Of a DNA stretch of 64,000 nucleotides, positions 1 through 14,300 are shown piece by piece. The notes below the pieces were generated by a model. It was given only the letters and a program-made list of their open reading frames with translations, made no database searches and was not told where the DNA came from. Made by a program: the position numbers and the translations under genes. The stretch's first letter is position 1, and each line of letters opens with the position of its first letter. Source of the stretch: Eretmocerus hayati (taxonomy: Eukaryota; Arthropoda; Insecta; Hymenoptera; Aphelinidae); the NCBI GenBank assembly GCA_029851415.1, contig CM056744.1, positions 98,489,338 to 98,553,337 on the forward strand. The letters run 5' to 3'.

Positions 1-662
1 TCAAACTCTCGATATGAGCTCTCGCTTTTATTTTATCCGCGGTTAGAATCGCAGTTCGACGCCCCCGCGCTCAAGCTATCATCAAACTAATATATGTTGC
101 ATTCATTATTTGCACGTATTATATTATTATATCGCTATAACGAACATACGCGTAATTTCAAGCGATTCTTCTCATCAAGATATATTTATTTAAAATCGTT
201 TTGATTTCAATGTCTTTTGGTGATAAGTAGTGTTTTTAGCTAATACCGGCTGATGAATTTTTGATAAAGATGTGCACTTTGGACATCGAAATGAAAATTT
301 GTCGTGAACGAGGGCGTCATTCTTTGAGTAAGTCATCGCTGTTTTACGTGATTATGCAAAATTTTCGTGGGAATGAGGTTCACAGTTCCTTTGAGTGAGA
401 CGTATAAATTTGTACAGGAATAAGTAACAGGTGGTGAAGAGTGATATATGGCGTGACTATTACCTGTCAACGTCGTCAAGTGGTTTTTTTGTAAGTTCGT
501 GTCCTTTCGTGGTGTGAATTCTGTGACATCTTATTGTGGAATTTGGTGCTCTGTTTGTTAATACAAACTCGTGAAATTGGTTCCCTGGAGAGTAATTTGC
601 GATGAGCTAGCTCAATTTTGTGCTCTTTGCGATTTTGAATTGAAAAATATTCGATCATCGCT
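1..662 (+). other. Possible untranslated first exon (ends at a GTAAGT donor)
   Basis: A strong donor (CGCT|GTAAGT) follows position 662. Upstream there is no long frame: in-frame stops occur close to the donor and the ATGs open only short frames. This suits a 5' untranslated exon of the long isoform, but it may equally be intergenic sequence. It cannot supply the missing initiator for the exon at 5059 in phase 0. Confidence 0.25.
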
Positions 663-3600
663 GTAAGTACGAGTTGATCAGAGGCTGATGGTATGATGAT
701 CAAATTGAACAAATAATTCGTATTATCCCGGTAGTCTGATATTTTGTCGCTATATTACCCAGCGAAACCACTTAGAATGAATTGTACGTTCACTGCAAAG
801 ACAAATCGCGATTCCGGTCTATAGATTGCGAGAGAGTACAAATTGCGTTTTTCAGCAGTTACGCAAGCCAAATCTTTCGGAAAATCATCATTTTGGTATC
901 TATATACAGTATTTATACAAATTTTTGTGGGCCTCACTGGTGGGGCCCCAAAAATTTTTCTTTAACATTGAGAATATCCATGCATCAGGGTGATAAGAGG
1001 TACCAACCAAATCGTCAAAGTTGATGCTTGCAGCCTCCAGAAGGACCTGCGCTTCAATATACCTTCTATCACCATATTTTTGCCCCTCTTGGAACAGCCT
1101 GATTTAAGGTTGGCCCTTCATTGACGAACTTTAAGTGTTTCCAGCGTTTGTAGCCAGATATACTCGAATAGAGCAATCTCTTCTCTAGTTTAAATTCCGA
1201 GAGTTTGAGTACATGATGGTACAAATAAGATAGAGCAAAGGCTGAGCTTGGAAGAACCCAAAGATTTTCAATCGACAAAAAATGTTTCCTTCGCGTAAAT
1301 TGAAAACTACTTGAGTAAGGCTCGACATTCTCCAACGTATTTTGACTCAGTTGTTGGGTCTTGAAATGAGCTTTCAAATGAACTAAGACGTTGAAAATCG
1401 TCGACCTCAAAGTGGGTGATCTGATACTTATCGATTGATCTCACGTAATTAATGAATAATTACGTGAAAAGTGAAAATCGTACAAAACTCATCGAAATCA
1501 AGTCTGATGCCGAAACTGCTGTTAACACGTGTTCATTACAACATAAACAACGAAAAATAACCACGACATGAGCCACCATTGCATATGCCTCCGCTGTTTG
1601 ATGGAAGCTGCAATTCAATAAAAAGTGGGCCCCACCCGCAGTAAACGTGTTGATTACGAAATTGAATCGGAATACGTGAACTTCATAAACTCCATAACCC
1701 TTACTATGCAAAATTCCTTCATGTAGTAGGCGGAATCCAGAGTATTGTTGGATTCATAGAATCAGGATTTATCTCAATGACAGTACTCCTGTTCGATGAT
1801 TTCATAGAATTTGTGATTTATCTCAATAATTCCAACATCTAGAACATGACGATCTATATTTGTTGCGTATATCTCTGTACAATGAATTCCATCGATGGAT
1901 GTGGTTAAATGCATGGAGAATGAGAGAAAACGATTGCATAAAATCAGTTCAACAATGTATGGTGAAGCAATTGAAGGAATTCCTCGAGATTACAGTGGAA
2001 TCAGAGCGATATTAATGAGCCCTGAAGTGTGCTGTGTATGCTATTATTATTCTTTAAACATTGGCTATTACATCCGACGCTTCATCTACAATACATCGAA
2101 CGAGGCGCAATTATTCAATCAAGTTTCATCGCTGGAAGATCTTGGACAAAGAATTTTGCAATGAATTCTTCAGTCCTCGTGTCGACCATAATATTCTTTA
2201 TTACCATGTTTCCGTACTCATTTAGAATATAGATTCCAAAAATATCATCTGATTCTTAAATAGACATTGAATTATCTTCCATGATCAGATCTCATGATGT
2301 AGATTTCATCCATTTGATTGGTTATTTGCATTGGGTTTTTTTTTTTTTTTTTTAATGACGAATCTCAAACAATTGAATCAATGAAACCTAATGAAATTTG
2401 ATCTTTTGAAAAATTCAAAGCGAGTGCTTTTTCATCCGCATGTGACGAACCATCTGCTAGATTAATAAAATTCACACCAGTCGTTGAGGGTTAGAAAAAT
2501 AATGCATTGATTTGAAAATAACTGGAGAGATAATTTTTTTCGATCGACTGTGCGTAAAGCACTGCTTTACGCACGGTAGTTTTCGTTTACTTTACGCCCA
2601 GTCGATGGAAAAACGTAATTCGAAGTCTTGCGAAACGTATTAAAATTGAAAGCCAGAACCGATTATCATGCCAAATTTCAGCAGAATGAAAAGAATGATT
2701 GAATATGATTGGCCAAGAGATCAAGATATCACTTGTGATCGTGCCGAATTCAATAGCCAGAAGAGGCGCGTTTTAAAGAGCATGGAAGTTGAGCGACAAG
2801 CGATGGCAATTCTCAAAGAACTCTGCACTTGAAACGACAAGTGATTTTTGTCTGCAATGGATTGTGTAAAATGCTCCCGATGGAATAATCATTTAAAATT
2901 CATGAACCGTTGAGCCGATTCGGAGGGGCTTGTGCGCTTAGTAGTTACGGAAGGACGAACCAAGACTTGAAAAAGAGGGGGAAGAAAATAGAGGAAAACG
3001 AAAACTTACTGTCCGCAAGTGCACGGTATGTACACACAGTATGTGAAAAGCGCATATACTACACAGACCGGTAGCACTTGAATATGCATGGATGATTTCG
3101 TGTGATAATGCGATTAGATCAGAGGAGAGGCCCGGAAAGGCGTATCGAGTGTAAAAGTCTTAGAGCTATTTTTTGCAAAGCAACATCGCTGAAATGTTCA
3201 AATCTTGCGTTTAATGGCCAAATCTTACGATCTAGGCGATTTGGCCGAGCCAGGCCCATTTTCACGTTGAGAGAAGAACACTCGCGCTCCCTCACCACTC
3301 GCACTGGATCATTTTAAAGATCTACCCATACTCAATAAGTTATGCGTCATTCACAGTCATTCAGAAGTCCATCATTTGCTCTAATAGCAAGGTGCTATGA
3401 GAGACTTTTTTTTACGACAAAAACCTGATTTTCGACCGAGCAAGGGCATAATTCGCTTAAGTACGCCTTAACTTATAACTGCCGGGGCAGTTGACCAATC
3501 GGATGAATGGTATACATAATAATGTGAAGAAACAGATACTTTTTGTTCGAGCTGTGCCCATCGATGCGTCGAAGTGGCGATGATCCATCGAAGCGAGCGC

Positions 3601-5058
3601 CGATTATACATTTTTTCCTGTATCACTCTTCTATAATGGATACATCACTCGGGGTGGTGAATCTCGTATCTCTAGAAATGACATCTTGTTCTACTGTCAA
3701 AAATCAACAAATCTAGCCCAATATTGATAGTGTGCTCGATTCCGCATGACTATGTGTCTTAAAATGAGAAAAGTTATTTTTGTGTAAATCGGGTCAGAAA
3801 ATTCGTTTTACGTGTTGCCAACAAAAATTTCGATCCCGTTGAGATTAAAACCACGTGTAAACTAATGCTCATACCTCAAGAAATGAGAATAAAAATCGCC
3901 CCTGCGATATATTCATCTTAGTCGTGATGCGAGTTTTATAAGCATTGAAAAAAGACGAAAATGTACGGTTTGGAGGCTGAGGCACATCTTCATTTTGTAC
4001 CACAGACCTTTGGAAGACACTATAAACTGTTAAAATCGTCTCCTTTCATATTTTTCAACCCTTAAGATGCCATGTATTCACATAGACATGTGCAAATTGG
4101 AATAACGGAAACATAAGGCTCCCACTCAAATACGTGGGAAAATTTTGTATTCCCTTACAAATCCGCGGCGAAGCTGCAAAGTGATTCACGCAAGTACTTC
4201 ATTGAGGATTCTTGGTCCGAAAAAAATTTTTGCGGGAAATGAGCAGTCATTTTGAAAATCTCAAAATTTTAAATTCGAAATCGACCAGTTCGTGGGATTT
4301 GCCCATATACTCGAGAGGTGCACCGACGCCACCGCACGTGTCTCTTTTGTTTGCCACGCTCGTGATGCCACGACGACGAGTTGATTATTCGATTCGTAAT
4401 TGACGTAATCTTATCCCGTTTCTTATCATCAGTCTTAATTTAATTAAATATAAAACCATCTTCATTCCTGATAGAGGTTTCAAATCAAAACGATCTTCAT
4501 TTTCTAAAATATCTCATCAGACGTGATTTCAAGTTTCAAGTGTTCTCAAAAAATGTTTTAGGTAATTTTGAGTGACGTAGGAACATCTATTGCACATGAC
4601 ATAGATGATGAAATGCTAACATTTCCGTAAATTGAAAAAATTGATGTATTTTTTCCTGCGAACTATACATTCGTGTGAAACTCCTTTTTTGAACCAATAG
4701 CTACTTTTTCAGTAGAAAATTAGTTCTACACACTTGTAACAAACAACTATTCATCGCTGCTAGTTTTACCGGTAAAATTTACCAAGCAACAGACATTAAT
4801 TTTCTAGTCAAAAAATATGCCTGGTGGATTTCATCGGTGAGCAAAGCTGCAGTGACAGTGAAGGCGATTCCAAGTAAAGAATGTTTCATATCAATGAGTG
4901 GTGATGACCCAACATCAGAAAATTCCCATTATTGTTAATTTTACACTTAAAAATTTTAAATGACTACAATTGCAATCACCCCCCCCCCCCGATACTCAAA
5001 ACTTGTAATTCCAATAAAGTTCAACTAATCAAATTCCATAATTTTTTTATGATTACAG
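663..5058. other. Presumed first intron or upstream DNA of the long isoform
   Basis: AT-rich, with only short open frames lacking splice support. It holds a T run (about 2336-2354), a perfect 12-bp-arm hairpin at 2550-2574 and a C run at 4980-4990. I see no convincing exon, although the missing initiator exon could be a very short one here. Confidence 0.5.
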
Positions 5059-5359
5059 AACGTAGGCGAGAGCAGGATACCGTTGCCTCGGACGGTGAGG
5101 CCATCGCTTTTACCAAAATTACGCTCTTTTGGGACCCCAACATCAAAAATCGGCAGTGCAGCTCATCATCGTCGATCCACCGTTGGCTATAGTAATTCAT
5201 GTGCCAATAAACAGCAGCAACAACAACAACAACAACAACAACAGCAGCAACAGCAACAAGGCATCAACGTCTCGTGCAAAAACGAATTACCGCCTTGCAA
5301 GCAGCCTTGTAAAAACACTGCATCGGTTCGAAGTCGAGCTAATGCCGACAAGGACAAGG
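5059..5359 (+). CDS. Long-isoform exon L1 (SxIP motif, poly-Gln)
   Basis: The acceptor is a T-rich tract ending in CAG at 5058, and the donor is G|GTCAGT after 5359. The exon enters in phase 0 and leaves in phase 1. The frame reads NVGESRIPLPRTVRPSLLPK and then a Ser/Pro/Lys-rich stretch, 16 consecutive Gln codons (5212-5259, mixed CAG/CAA) and a Cys/Lys-rich end. The SRIP tetrapeptide in a basic, Pro-rich setting is the form of EB1-binding SxIP motifs. There is no in-frame ATG, so a coding exon must lie upstream, either unseen in this window or before it. Confidence 0.72.
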
Positions 5360-8300
5360 GTCAGTCTCCTTTTCATTAATCGTTTTTTACCCTCTTGTAT
5401 TTTATACTCTCACTTGCAAGGACGAGTTTTTTTTGTGATGGTACGATCGCGAGCGTTCTCCGAAAAATCGTGATTATTTTCTTTGCACTTGACTTGTATA
5501 GTAGGAGAATATCGTGCTGTAATGTCAATTATCTTTTAAATGGTTTTGTTGGTCTTTGGGTTACCAAAGGACGATGGAAAGTGTTGGATTACTCCGTATT
5601 TTAAGGAAGTCTGATATAATCATTACTGTTATGGTGATATGTTTTCCTCGTGAGAACTTGATAATTAGTCCGAGAGACGACCGGTTGAGAGTCTCTGTCT
5701 CAAAGTCTGCCAGATATATTGTGTCCCGTCAAGACCTAAAATCTAGACAAAAATAGTTATTAAACTTGAAGCAAGAGGTCTATAAATTTTGACAAAATTG
5801 CTTGTGTTGTATTCGCTTCATGGGGAAATCCAGAATGATGTGCAGGTGAGAACCACCAGGGTGATTTTTGCTTGTGAATTGAGGTTCTCGTAAACCATCA
5901 CGTTTTCCAAAATTCTATCTGATTTTTGCGAGGATTTTTGCTATTTTATACATCAAAAGTATTGAAAATTTGAAATTGCCCAAGCAAAACCATCAAAGAT
6001 TTAACTGACAAGTCAAATCACTCAGCCACAGAGACAATTACTGATGTTTATCTTCTAATAGAGATTTTCAAATTCCACTCTTGAAATTTTCACCATCTTA
6101 TGTTGAAACCTCGAAAGTGCATTCTACTGACCTTTGTCAGCCGCCCCCCCCCTTCTCCCCCACCCCCTCGAGGCCAAAATTATAGTTGACCCTTATTGTT
6201 TATATTCTAATTTCATTTCAGAACGGATATTGGAGTCAAGCTACTCTATATCAGCGATATGGAATGCAACTGCAGACAACAAGGAAACTGGCCAACTAAC
6301 CTGCCTGAATGATGACAACAGCATCAAGATTTTACGGTTCGTCACGTATACTCTCTCAATCTTCATCATGTCAAAATTATTCGTGAGATCATCGAACCAA
6401 GAAAATTATCGTTTCATTACTTACACTCAAGAATTAAAATTCTTTACGGAAGTCACTTCATTTCTGTCGGTCTATTTAAATGTCTCATAAGTTATTCACG
6501 ATCTTGTGTGAGCACGATAAGAAAATTATGGCCTCATAGTCCATAGACTTAGTGAACTTTTTTTGACGAAAATTTCCATTTAAAATTTATGAATTTCAAA
6601 TTTACAGGTCGCAGGTCGATCCAGACGATCAATTAACAAGTATCAGTAAGAAGAGGCAGCTGTCTTGTGACGAAGATTTAAGCTCTCTTAGTGAAAATGC
6701 CTGCTTAGTAGTCAGCTGTAGTGAGAATAATAGCAACATTGCCAACAGCGTTAGCTGCCACAACAACAACAGAAACAGCGGCGGGGATTTTGCGATCGAG
6801 TCGCCGGCAAGTACAACGACGCCTCATTACTTGGTGCTCACGAAGCAGAACTCGTTCGAGCACGACGAGAGTAGCCTCGGAATTCTCACCCCTGATCAGA
6901 TGACAGATTTTACGGTGGCTCTTGGATCATCGAGAACACCCTCCTGCGAGAACGTTTCTACTCAGCCTAATTCCGGTAAGTCCACGTCAAGTCCACCCTT
7001 CACTAGATTCTTGGGGAAAATGTTTAAATTGTTCGAAGTTTCAAAGTCCAATTTGTCTCGTCGACAATATAACTTGTAAGCTTTGGCTTGAGCTTGATAA
7101 CTCAATCAGTCTCACTCATTTAGAATGGAAGATTTTTTCAAGAGTGAGCGATAATGAACTCAACATTTTGGATTCAGTACGAACTGAAATTTGCATAATT
7201 AATTACAGGAAAATTTCATTTGAGCAAAAGCAACGAAGTGGTAGCCGCTGCAGCGCGACACCTCGATATTGCCACCCGCCTGCCGTCGATTGAGGTTTTG
7301 TTGCCATCTCACGATAGAAGTCCTTCGCTCGAAGAATTACCTCTGGACCCCAAGCCCATCGTCGTTATCAACGAGGACATCGCTTCGATCGCAGAGTCGC
7401 ACTGTTCAGGTGAGCCATTATGAGTTCTTATCGAAAAAACGTTTGCGTCGCTTAAGTTTAATGAGGCTATTTATGCCTCTGCAAACACGCGCTCGAGTCG
7501 TTTCGTATTCATTTCAATATTTTTAGTTTCGGTATATGAAAAAGAACTTGTATACTTTTCATCTTGGTTATTCTCTGTTATTCATTCATAAAATGTCAAT
7601 TCTCACATTTGGGTCGTTTGTACCTTGATTCTTTTTATTATCAATTTTGTGGATCATTTCGCTCAGGACTGATCGAAATTCTTACAGGAAATCTTGTGTC
7701 GACTCTGGATGGCAACTCGACCGAGACAAGTGAACCTTTGTCCAAAACCACAACAATCGATTCGAGCGAAACAAGTGAACAGACGAGTGATCAGTTGCGC
7801 TGTAGTGTGACTTCCAGTCAAGCTTTGCCTACGAGTTTTATAACTTCAGTTACAAGTATCGCAAGCTTGGAGGCTGGATATCAAGGAGATGGCGAAAATT
7901 CAAGGCCTGCAAGCCGAGGACCTGAACCACTATCAGTTGTCTCTGCCACCGGTATCATCGTCAGTGCAGTCTGCAGGTAAATCTCATTTTCACCGTATTC
8001 TACACACTTCAAAATCATCTTTCCAAAATCCATGAATGTTTTCAACAAAATATAACACTCATTTTATTGATTTCAGGCAAGATCCAATGACAGATTCCGA
8101 CTTTTTCACCGAAAGCGATGCAGATGCTCACGAAGACATAGTTAGAGGCGATCGACGAGCTCAGGTGATTGACGGAAGGCTGTTTTGTGCACCTAACGAA
8201 CGGCGTTGTCAAAGCTTTGAGCCCGGAGAAGAAATGGACTCGTCGGGTGTCTATTCGGACTTTGAAAAGCGACAAGACAGTGTGGGTGTCGACGTGGATG

Positions 8301-11300
8301 CCGACGAACCCGAAGCTTTTTGTGACGGAGATCATACAACCACCGATACCGGCGACACAGTCTCTATGAAAAGCCAACCCTCGCCTGTTGATCAGGCCCC
8401 TGTGCGACCTTTACTCGCTCAAACTACATTGGTCAGTCTAGAATTTGTATTCTCGTGGGCCCGATTGTCATTTTTTATGATAGATCATCTTTTTAATATG
8501 AAACTTTTTTGCAGACTCCTCTAAATAAGCTGAATGACACCAACGACTCCATTTCGACAGTGTCAACAGCGGAACTAACTGTGATCAAGCACCAAAAAAA
8601 TGAACAAAACACAGCGATGAAAAGCAAGTCAACAAATTCTAATAATAAGGAAAATGCAGCACCGCTTAAGAAGCACAAAATGCCAAAGAGAAATGTCGCT
8701 TCTAAAATCAAAGAAATACTAGAATCTAATCAAAATCTTGGTAAGAAGAAATTCAAACTACTTTTTATTGACGCTTAATATCTGTTCATTAAAAAGCCAA
8801 TGTTTGCTCATGTGAAATAATTATCATACTCGTAGAACACATTTCACATGAGTTTGTAAGGATCCAAGCAACAAGAAAAACATGACACTGAATTTGTCAA
8901 TGAAACGTTTATTCTTAACTTGAATCAAATTATCAACTTCGCTGTCTTTAACCTCAGTGCAATAAATTGTAGAAGTAACTCGAACACTATTTATAAGTGT
9001 AACAGACATTGTAAATGAGAATATATATCACACTGATGACTTTCTATCATTAATAGTAGGCGCACTTATGCCAATTCTTTATGATGCAGCAACTCGTGAA
9101 GAAAATAGTTGTACGTGTGTAAAAAGACCCACGATTCATTTGAGCGACGGATCCATATTTCAGTTTTGACTTGTGATCAAGCATCTTATAAATAGTCTGA
9201 CTATCATCAAATGTAGAACTCCGCTCTGAGATTGGCTCAAACAAAGTCAACTAAATTTTTCAGCAAAAGAAGAAACAGAAAGTGAACCCAAAAGACCACG
9301 GAGAACTGGCCGATGGGATGCAGTAATGAACAAGATCGAGGCGGGAAAGTCGCGTGGAATAAGAGTTATAAAGAAAGAAGTGAAGTCGCGGTTTCTCCAG
9401 GGTTTAGGGACTTCGTCAAGTTCTAGTGCATCGACTTCATCAACAAAGCGACCAGCAGATGATGCCACTAACAATTCCAATAACAAGGATAAGCGGTAAA
9501 CTCTCTAATAATCTCATAAAAGTTTCAACTGTAAGTTTCACGATCAACTCAATGAAGTGATCCCAGGTTTCCTTCTTTCTTCATTTGATATTTCAATCCC
9601 ATCTTATCCTCTCAACCCTAGTGCTTTGGAAATGCTGTTATGAAAGAGCACATAGATATATCCCGTTAGGTATCTACGCATTTTATCTAATTTTGATTCA
9701 GATTTTGATGATTGCACGTGTGAATATCTTGAAAAGTTCGGTGAGAAGATCCTGGAAGCATACTTATTGAAAAACGATTGTTAACTTCTGATTCTCACAT
9801 TCACCTAAAAAGACTCACTCCTTTGATCAGTATAATTTTTTCAATTCTCCGTCGAGATCCCTGCTGCAATGCCGTTTACAAATGATATTTTTATATTTCG
9901 AGATGATATGATGGAATCATTATCATTCAGTACAAACCCTGATGAAATCGCGGATGGGCTGACTGGTATTGAAAAATAGGTCTTTTGGATATTATTTTAG
10001 AAGCTGTCGGTGTAAAACCAAATTCAAAATGTTTGTGCAACAGCAAAAAAATATTCTGGAATCCTGGTTTGAATGCGAAGTACAACCAACTATTGAGCTA
10101 TTTCATTACTAAGAGAACTCCTTCTGACGTTGAAATTTCGGCACAGTTCTGGTTCTTGAAAAATGGACCGAGTCGGTCGCTTTCGACACACTTAACGCAT
10201 GACCAAATTTACATACATCGTTTCCACTTTTGTCTAGGGTTCAAATCTTGTTTTACCATTCGGTACGACATTCTTTCCCGTCTAATTCATCAAATTGAAA
10301 TAATATATCAATTCAATTTCAGGAAAGCTTTTGCCCGACCTGAGACAAGCTCATTGAGTCACGAGACCGCAAGGAGCTCGGTGCGCAGTTCGGCGAGCGA
10401 CTTGAGCAGTGTCCACAGCAAAGAAACTCTGAGTGAGTACAAATTTGACTTGTCGTATCTCGAGCAAACACAACCACCGCCACCAGTTTGTCCTTGGCCA
10501 AAACCACAGAGAGATGTTCAAACAGTGTATCGTGATTTTTTTAAGAAAAAAAAGGTGCCCTCAAGACGGGCTAAAAGTTTGTTTCGCCCTCAATCTACTA
10601 TCCTCCAAAGTAAATTTAAGTCTTCAGACAGATGGAGAACCATGCCCCTTCTCAAGTGCATAGTTTATGCCACGAGTAAATTAGCGAATATTTCTCGAGC
10701 TGTGCTCCATCTCTTCGAAGAAGCTGAGCAGCTGGCCCTGGCAAGACCATGCGTGCTTAGAATCTGAACATAGAATTCGCATGGCTATTGTAACGCATGT
10801 ATGCGCTTGCAGTTTATACCTACGTATGTACCGTTAATCCAATCGTCTGCATCGTTTGTTATCCTCTCGGAAAAAAGATATGTTTTTATACATAGGCATT
10901 TGACCTCGTGGTGTACCCATGGTGTACCAACATATGTGCGAATTAGTCTTACTTGATCTGGATGTCACCTGATGTTAATAGAATGAATGGTTGACTTAGA
11001 GAAATGGAGAGTTATTTAATGATAAGACGATATCGGATAGATCTGCCGTTGTAATGCACTCGGTGCTGGAGGCAAAACTATTATGTACCGCTAGACTAAG
11101 CACGTGAGATTTTATCTTGCGAGCTCACCGTTATTTTTGGGTAATGAAATTGTTTTTATAATTTTTTCATTCAAAAGTTGCGAGAAAAGGGGAGCAATGT
11201 AGCGCGATTATGTAATTTTATCGTAGTGGGAACTAATTTTTCATCTTACATCAATTGTAATTTTACTCATTTTTATCTATAAAACTGATCTGTTAAGCCA

Positions 11301-14300
11301 CCATTGAAAATGTAAATATCAAAAAAAGAAGGAGAACAAAATGTGAAAAAGTCTGTTTCATGACGCTTGTAAGTCATAGCAACTGCCTGATGAGATGAGT
11401 TTGAAAGTGTGCGATGGGTCGTATAATGCGTGCATATTATGCAGCTCGAACGACTGCTGTCTACTTGCACCAGTGAGCAGGCGTGATTTACTAGCCTTAT
11501 TCATGAGCTCAAATAGTATGTTTTAGATCTTCGTATTTTACAGGTGATCCACAAGTATGCAAGTCTTGTAGCATGGAGAAAATATTTGTCCTCTCGTAAC
11601 TCATAACCATCAAGACTTATTACATGTCCATTTCAAATAATGGCACTTCGTAAATGATCGATTTATCGATTGAACCACCTAATTTTTACAGGTCTCTAAT
11701 ATGGAACATTCATTATCGGATTGACTCATGTTGACATAAACTAATCCGATCAATATCTTGATCTCAGGAGTAAAATCAACGAATCAGAAAAACTATTAAC
11801 CAAGCAGATCTCATCTTTCCTGAAATGAAAATCAGATATCTTTCATCAACATATCACCACCACTATCATCATCATCACCAACTGCAGCATCATGCATCAA
11901 ACGAGAAAAGAATAAAAAGAAGAAAAAAGTTCGCAGACCGGTCAAACCACCACCATCACCACCATACCACATCACTGCATCATTGACCTCGACTTCGCCT
12001 GTCGCAGAACATATGATGCCGATCTCGATTAAACGATCTCAACGCTTGGATGTCACCCGACTATATATATTTATACTTACCTGCTTTATTCAATGTGGCA
12101 TGTAATACACCTCGTCGCGCTAGATTTGCGCCCCAGCAACCATCAGAGTTGATGATCGTCATATCGTCATACATTATATGCACCACACGTGCTTGGATTT
12201 ATATACTTTACAGTTTACTATAGCCGATCACTGTAATATTAGTGTCCGGTCAGACTGCATGGCAGTCACGGCCCTCTCGGACACTTGTGTGCCACCCTTT
12301 CATCCTCTCACTCTGAAGAGATTCACCTTCACAAGCATATATAATCGTCGTCTGCATACATATCTATCTATATTGTGTTGTATGTTGTACCTATACTCAA
12401 GCCAGCCGGTCTCCTCATCGCGCTCGAATGGCCTTCTCTGCTCTACGGAAATCGCATCCATTCTCAGTCTGCTTCGTAACGTCCTCTTCGCCATATCCAA
12501 CTCCTGTTTTACCACCTTTTTTTACATAATCTAATTACTTTTTATCTACTTTATGTTCAATGTGAACTTTTATAATGTGTGATAGAAAATATCCTGGCTG
12601 ATTTACAAATTCACCGGGTTAACGTCTGTTTCTGTCTTGAAGTGTGTTGATACAAAATATCTATAAGTGTACAAATACAGAGGCGAGAAGTCCAGATCAA
12701 GAGAGGGCTATTTCCGGCACTTGCGGACCGAGAGTCAGCTTTGGATATAGTGTTGGTGGTTGTATATGAACGAATGTGTATTGGCCAGTATAAGAAGCAG
12801 CTGGTGACCCACTCGCCGACTTTTGAAAGAAATGAAAAGACGGAGAGAGAGATAGACAGATAGAGAAATTGAACGTCAGTTTGATTTGATCGTGTGCAGT
12901 AGTGCGCGAAAGATCGACACGGATCGACATGTGAACACAAGTGCGATCGGCTTATAATCAGCTGGTTTTTTTGTTGTTTTTCGTTGATGCAGTCTTGAAA
13001 GTGTGTTTAGTGAAAATATAGTGCTGCAGTTGTGTATTACGAGATTGAGTGCCGCCTGCTGCTAAAAATCAACGTAAGCTCTCAAATTTACCAAAGCTTG
13101 CACTTTAAAATGTATTTCTGTTATGAGCAACAAAAAGTCAAGAGGCCGTCTGTTGTATGTATTCATAAATTTGCGATGCTGGAAAATTTCGGATAAGCTT
13201 TTTCTGTGTAATATATCTGTACGCAAAAGTTTGTATGTGTAAGTATATGCGAATCGAATCGCATCGTCGTATTGAGTATATACCGATCAGAAACTGGTTC
13301 TATACCGCTGCACCAACAACCGGACAATCCTTTCCCGCTTCAGGCGGTGCAAAGTGCATCCGATACTTACATATATTTTCTATATACATATATATATATA
13401 TCTTCCTCTGACTTTAGACCGTTGTAATCTTTGCAAGCAAAGTAATGTGTTCGTAGAAAGAAAGATATTAGCTTTCCCGCGCTATTTCAAAAATTGTACC
13501 CTCAAAATCTAAAGTTTACACATTTCTGTAGAGAATTGCACATCCGGCTGTTGTACATTCGCTCGGATAGAATTAATTTGTGGTACATAACATGAGATTG
13601 TGGTGATGTATAGAATGAGAGGAAGGAAACGGGATCGCAACTGTTACAGCAGAGGGCGAACTTTATATATAGTGGGATTTTATATGCAAGAAGAATGCGA
13701 CCGTATCGTATTGTGGGAGTCTCGGATTATATTGCTCCTGTGATTTTCTAACACTTTTATGTATACCTGTATTTGTATATTGGTGTAGTTTTGTGGTAAG
13801 AATGTGTAAACCGTGCGAATGTATAACCGTATATTGAGAGATAGCCCCCGCGAACTTGAGAGTTGAATAATTTGCATACGAGCATGGCCTGAGGGTTGTA
13901 ACTGTAGCTCCTGGTAGTTTTTTTTTTGCAATATCTGTATTTCTTCTTGGAACTTCTTTGTGCCTATACAGGTTGTCATACTTTTCTTACACACATTGAT
14001 TGAATAATTTTAATTATTTAAATTTTGCTACGGTACATTGATAAATTCATAATAGAGTTTTAAATTTGTCGAATCAATCATGTATGGAAAGCAAATAAGC
14101 AATTGATGGGGTATAATCGTTGAAAGCCTATGAATGTCAATACAGGTATCAAATTTTGAAAGCTGCTCATCAACTTATCAATAGAACGCTTCATTACAAA
14201 ATACAACTTTCTTTTCACAGAGTCAAGAGTCATTCTCTCATCCCGAAATATAATGTCGGCAACTGTCTATACTACTTACTCCTATGCGGTCATTGAATCA

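Noticed and set aside
12178..12940. Several 70-118-codon frames upstream of the candidate short-isoform promoter
   Set aside because: Overlapping frames on both strands with low-complexity composition and no exon signals.
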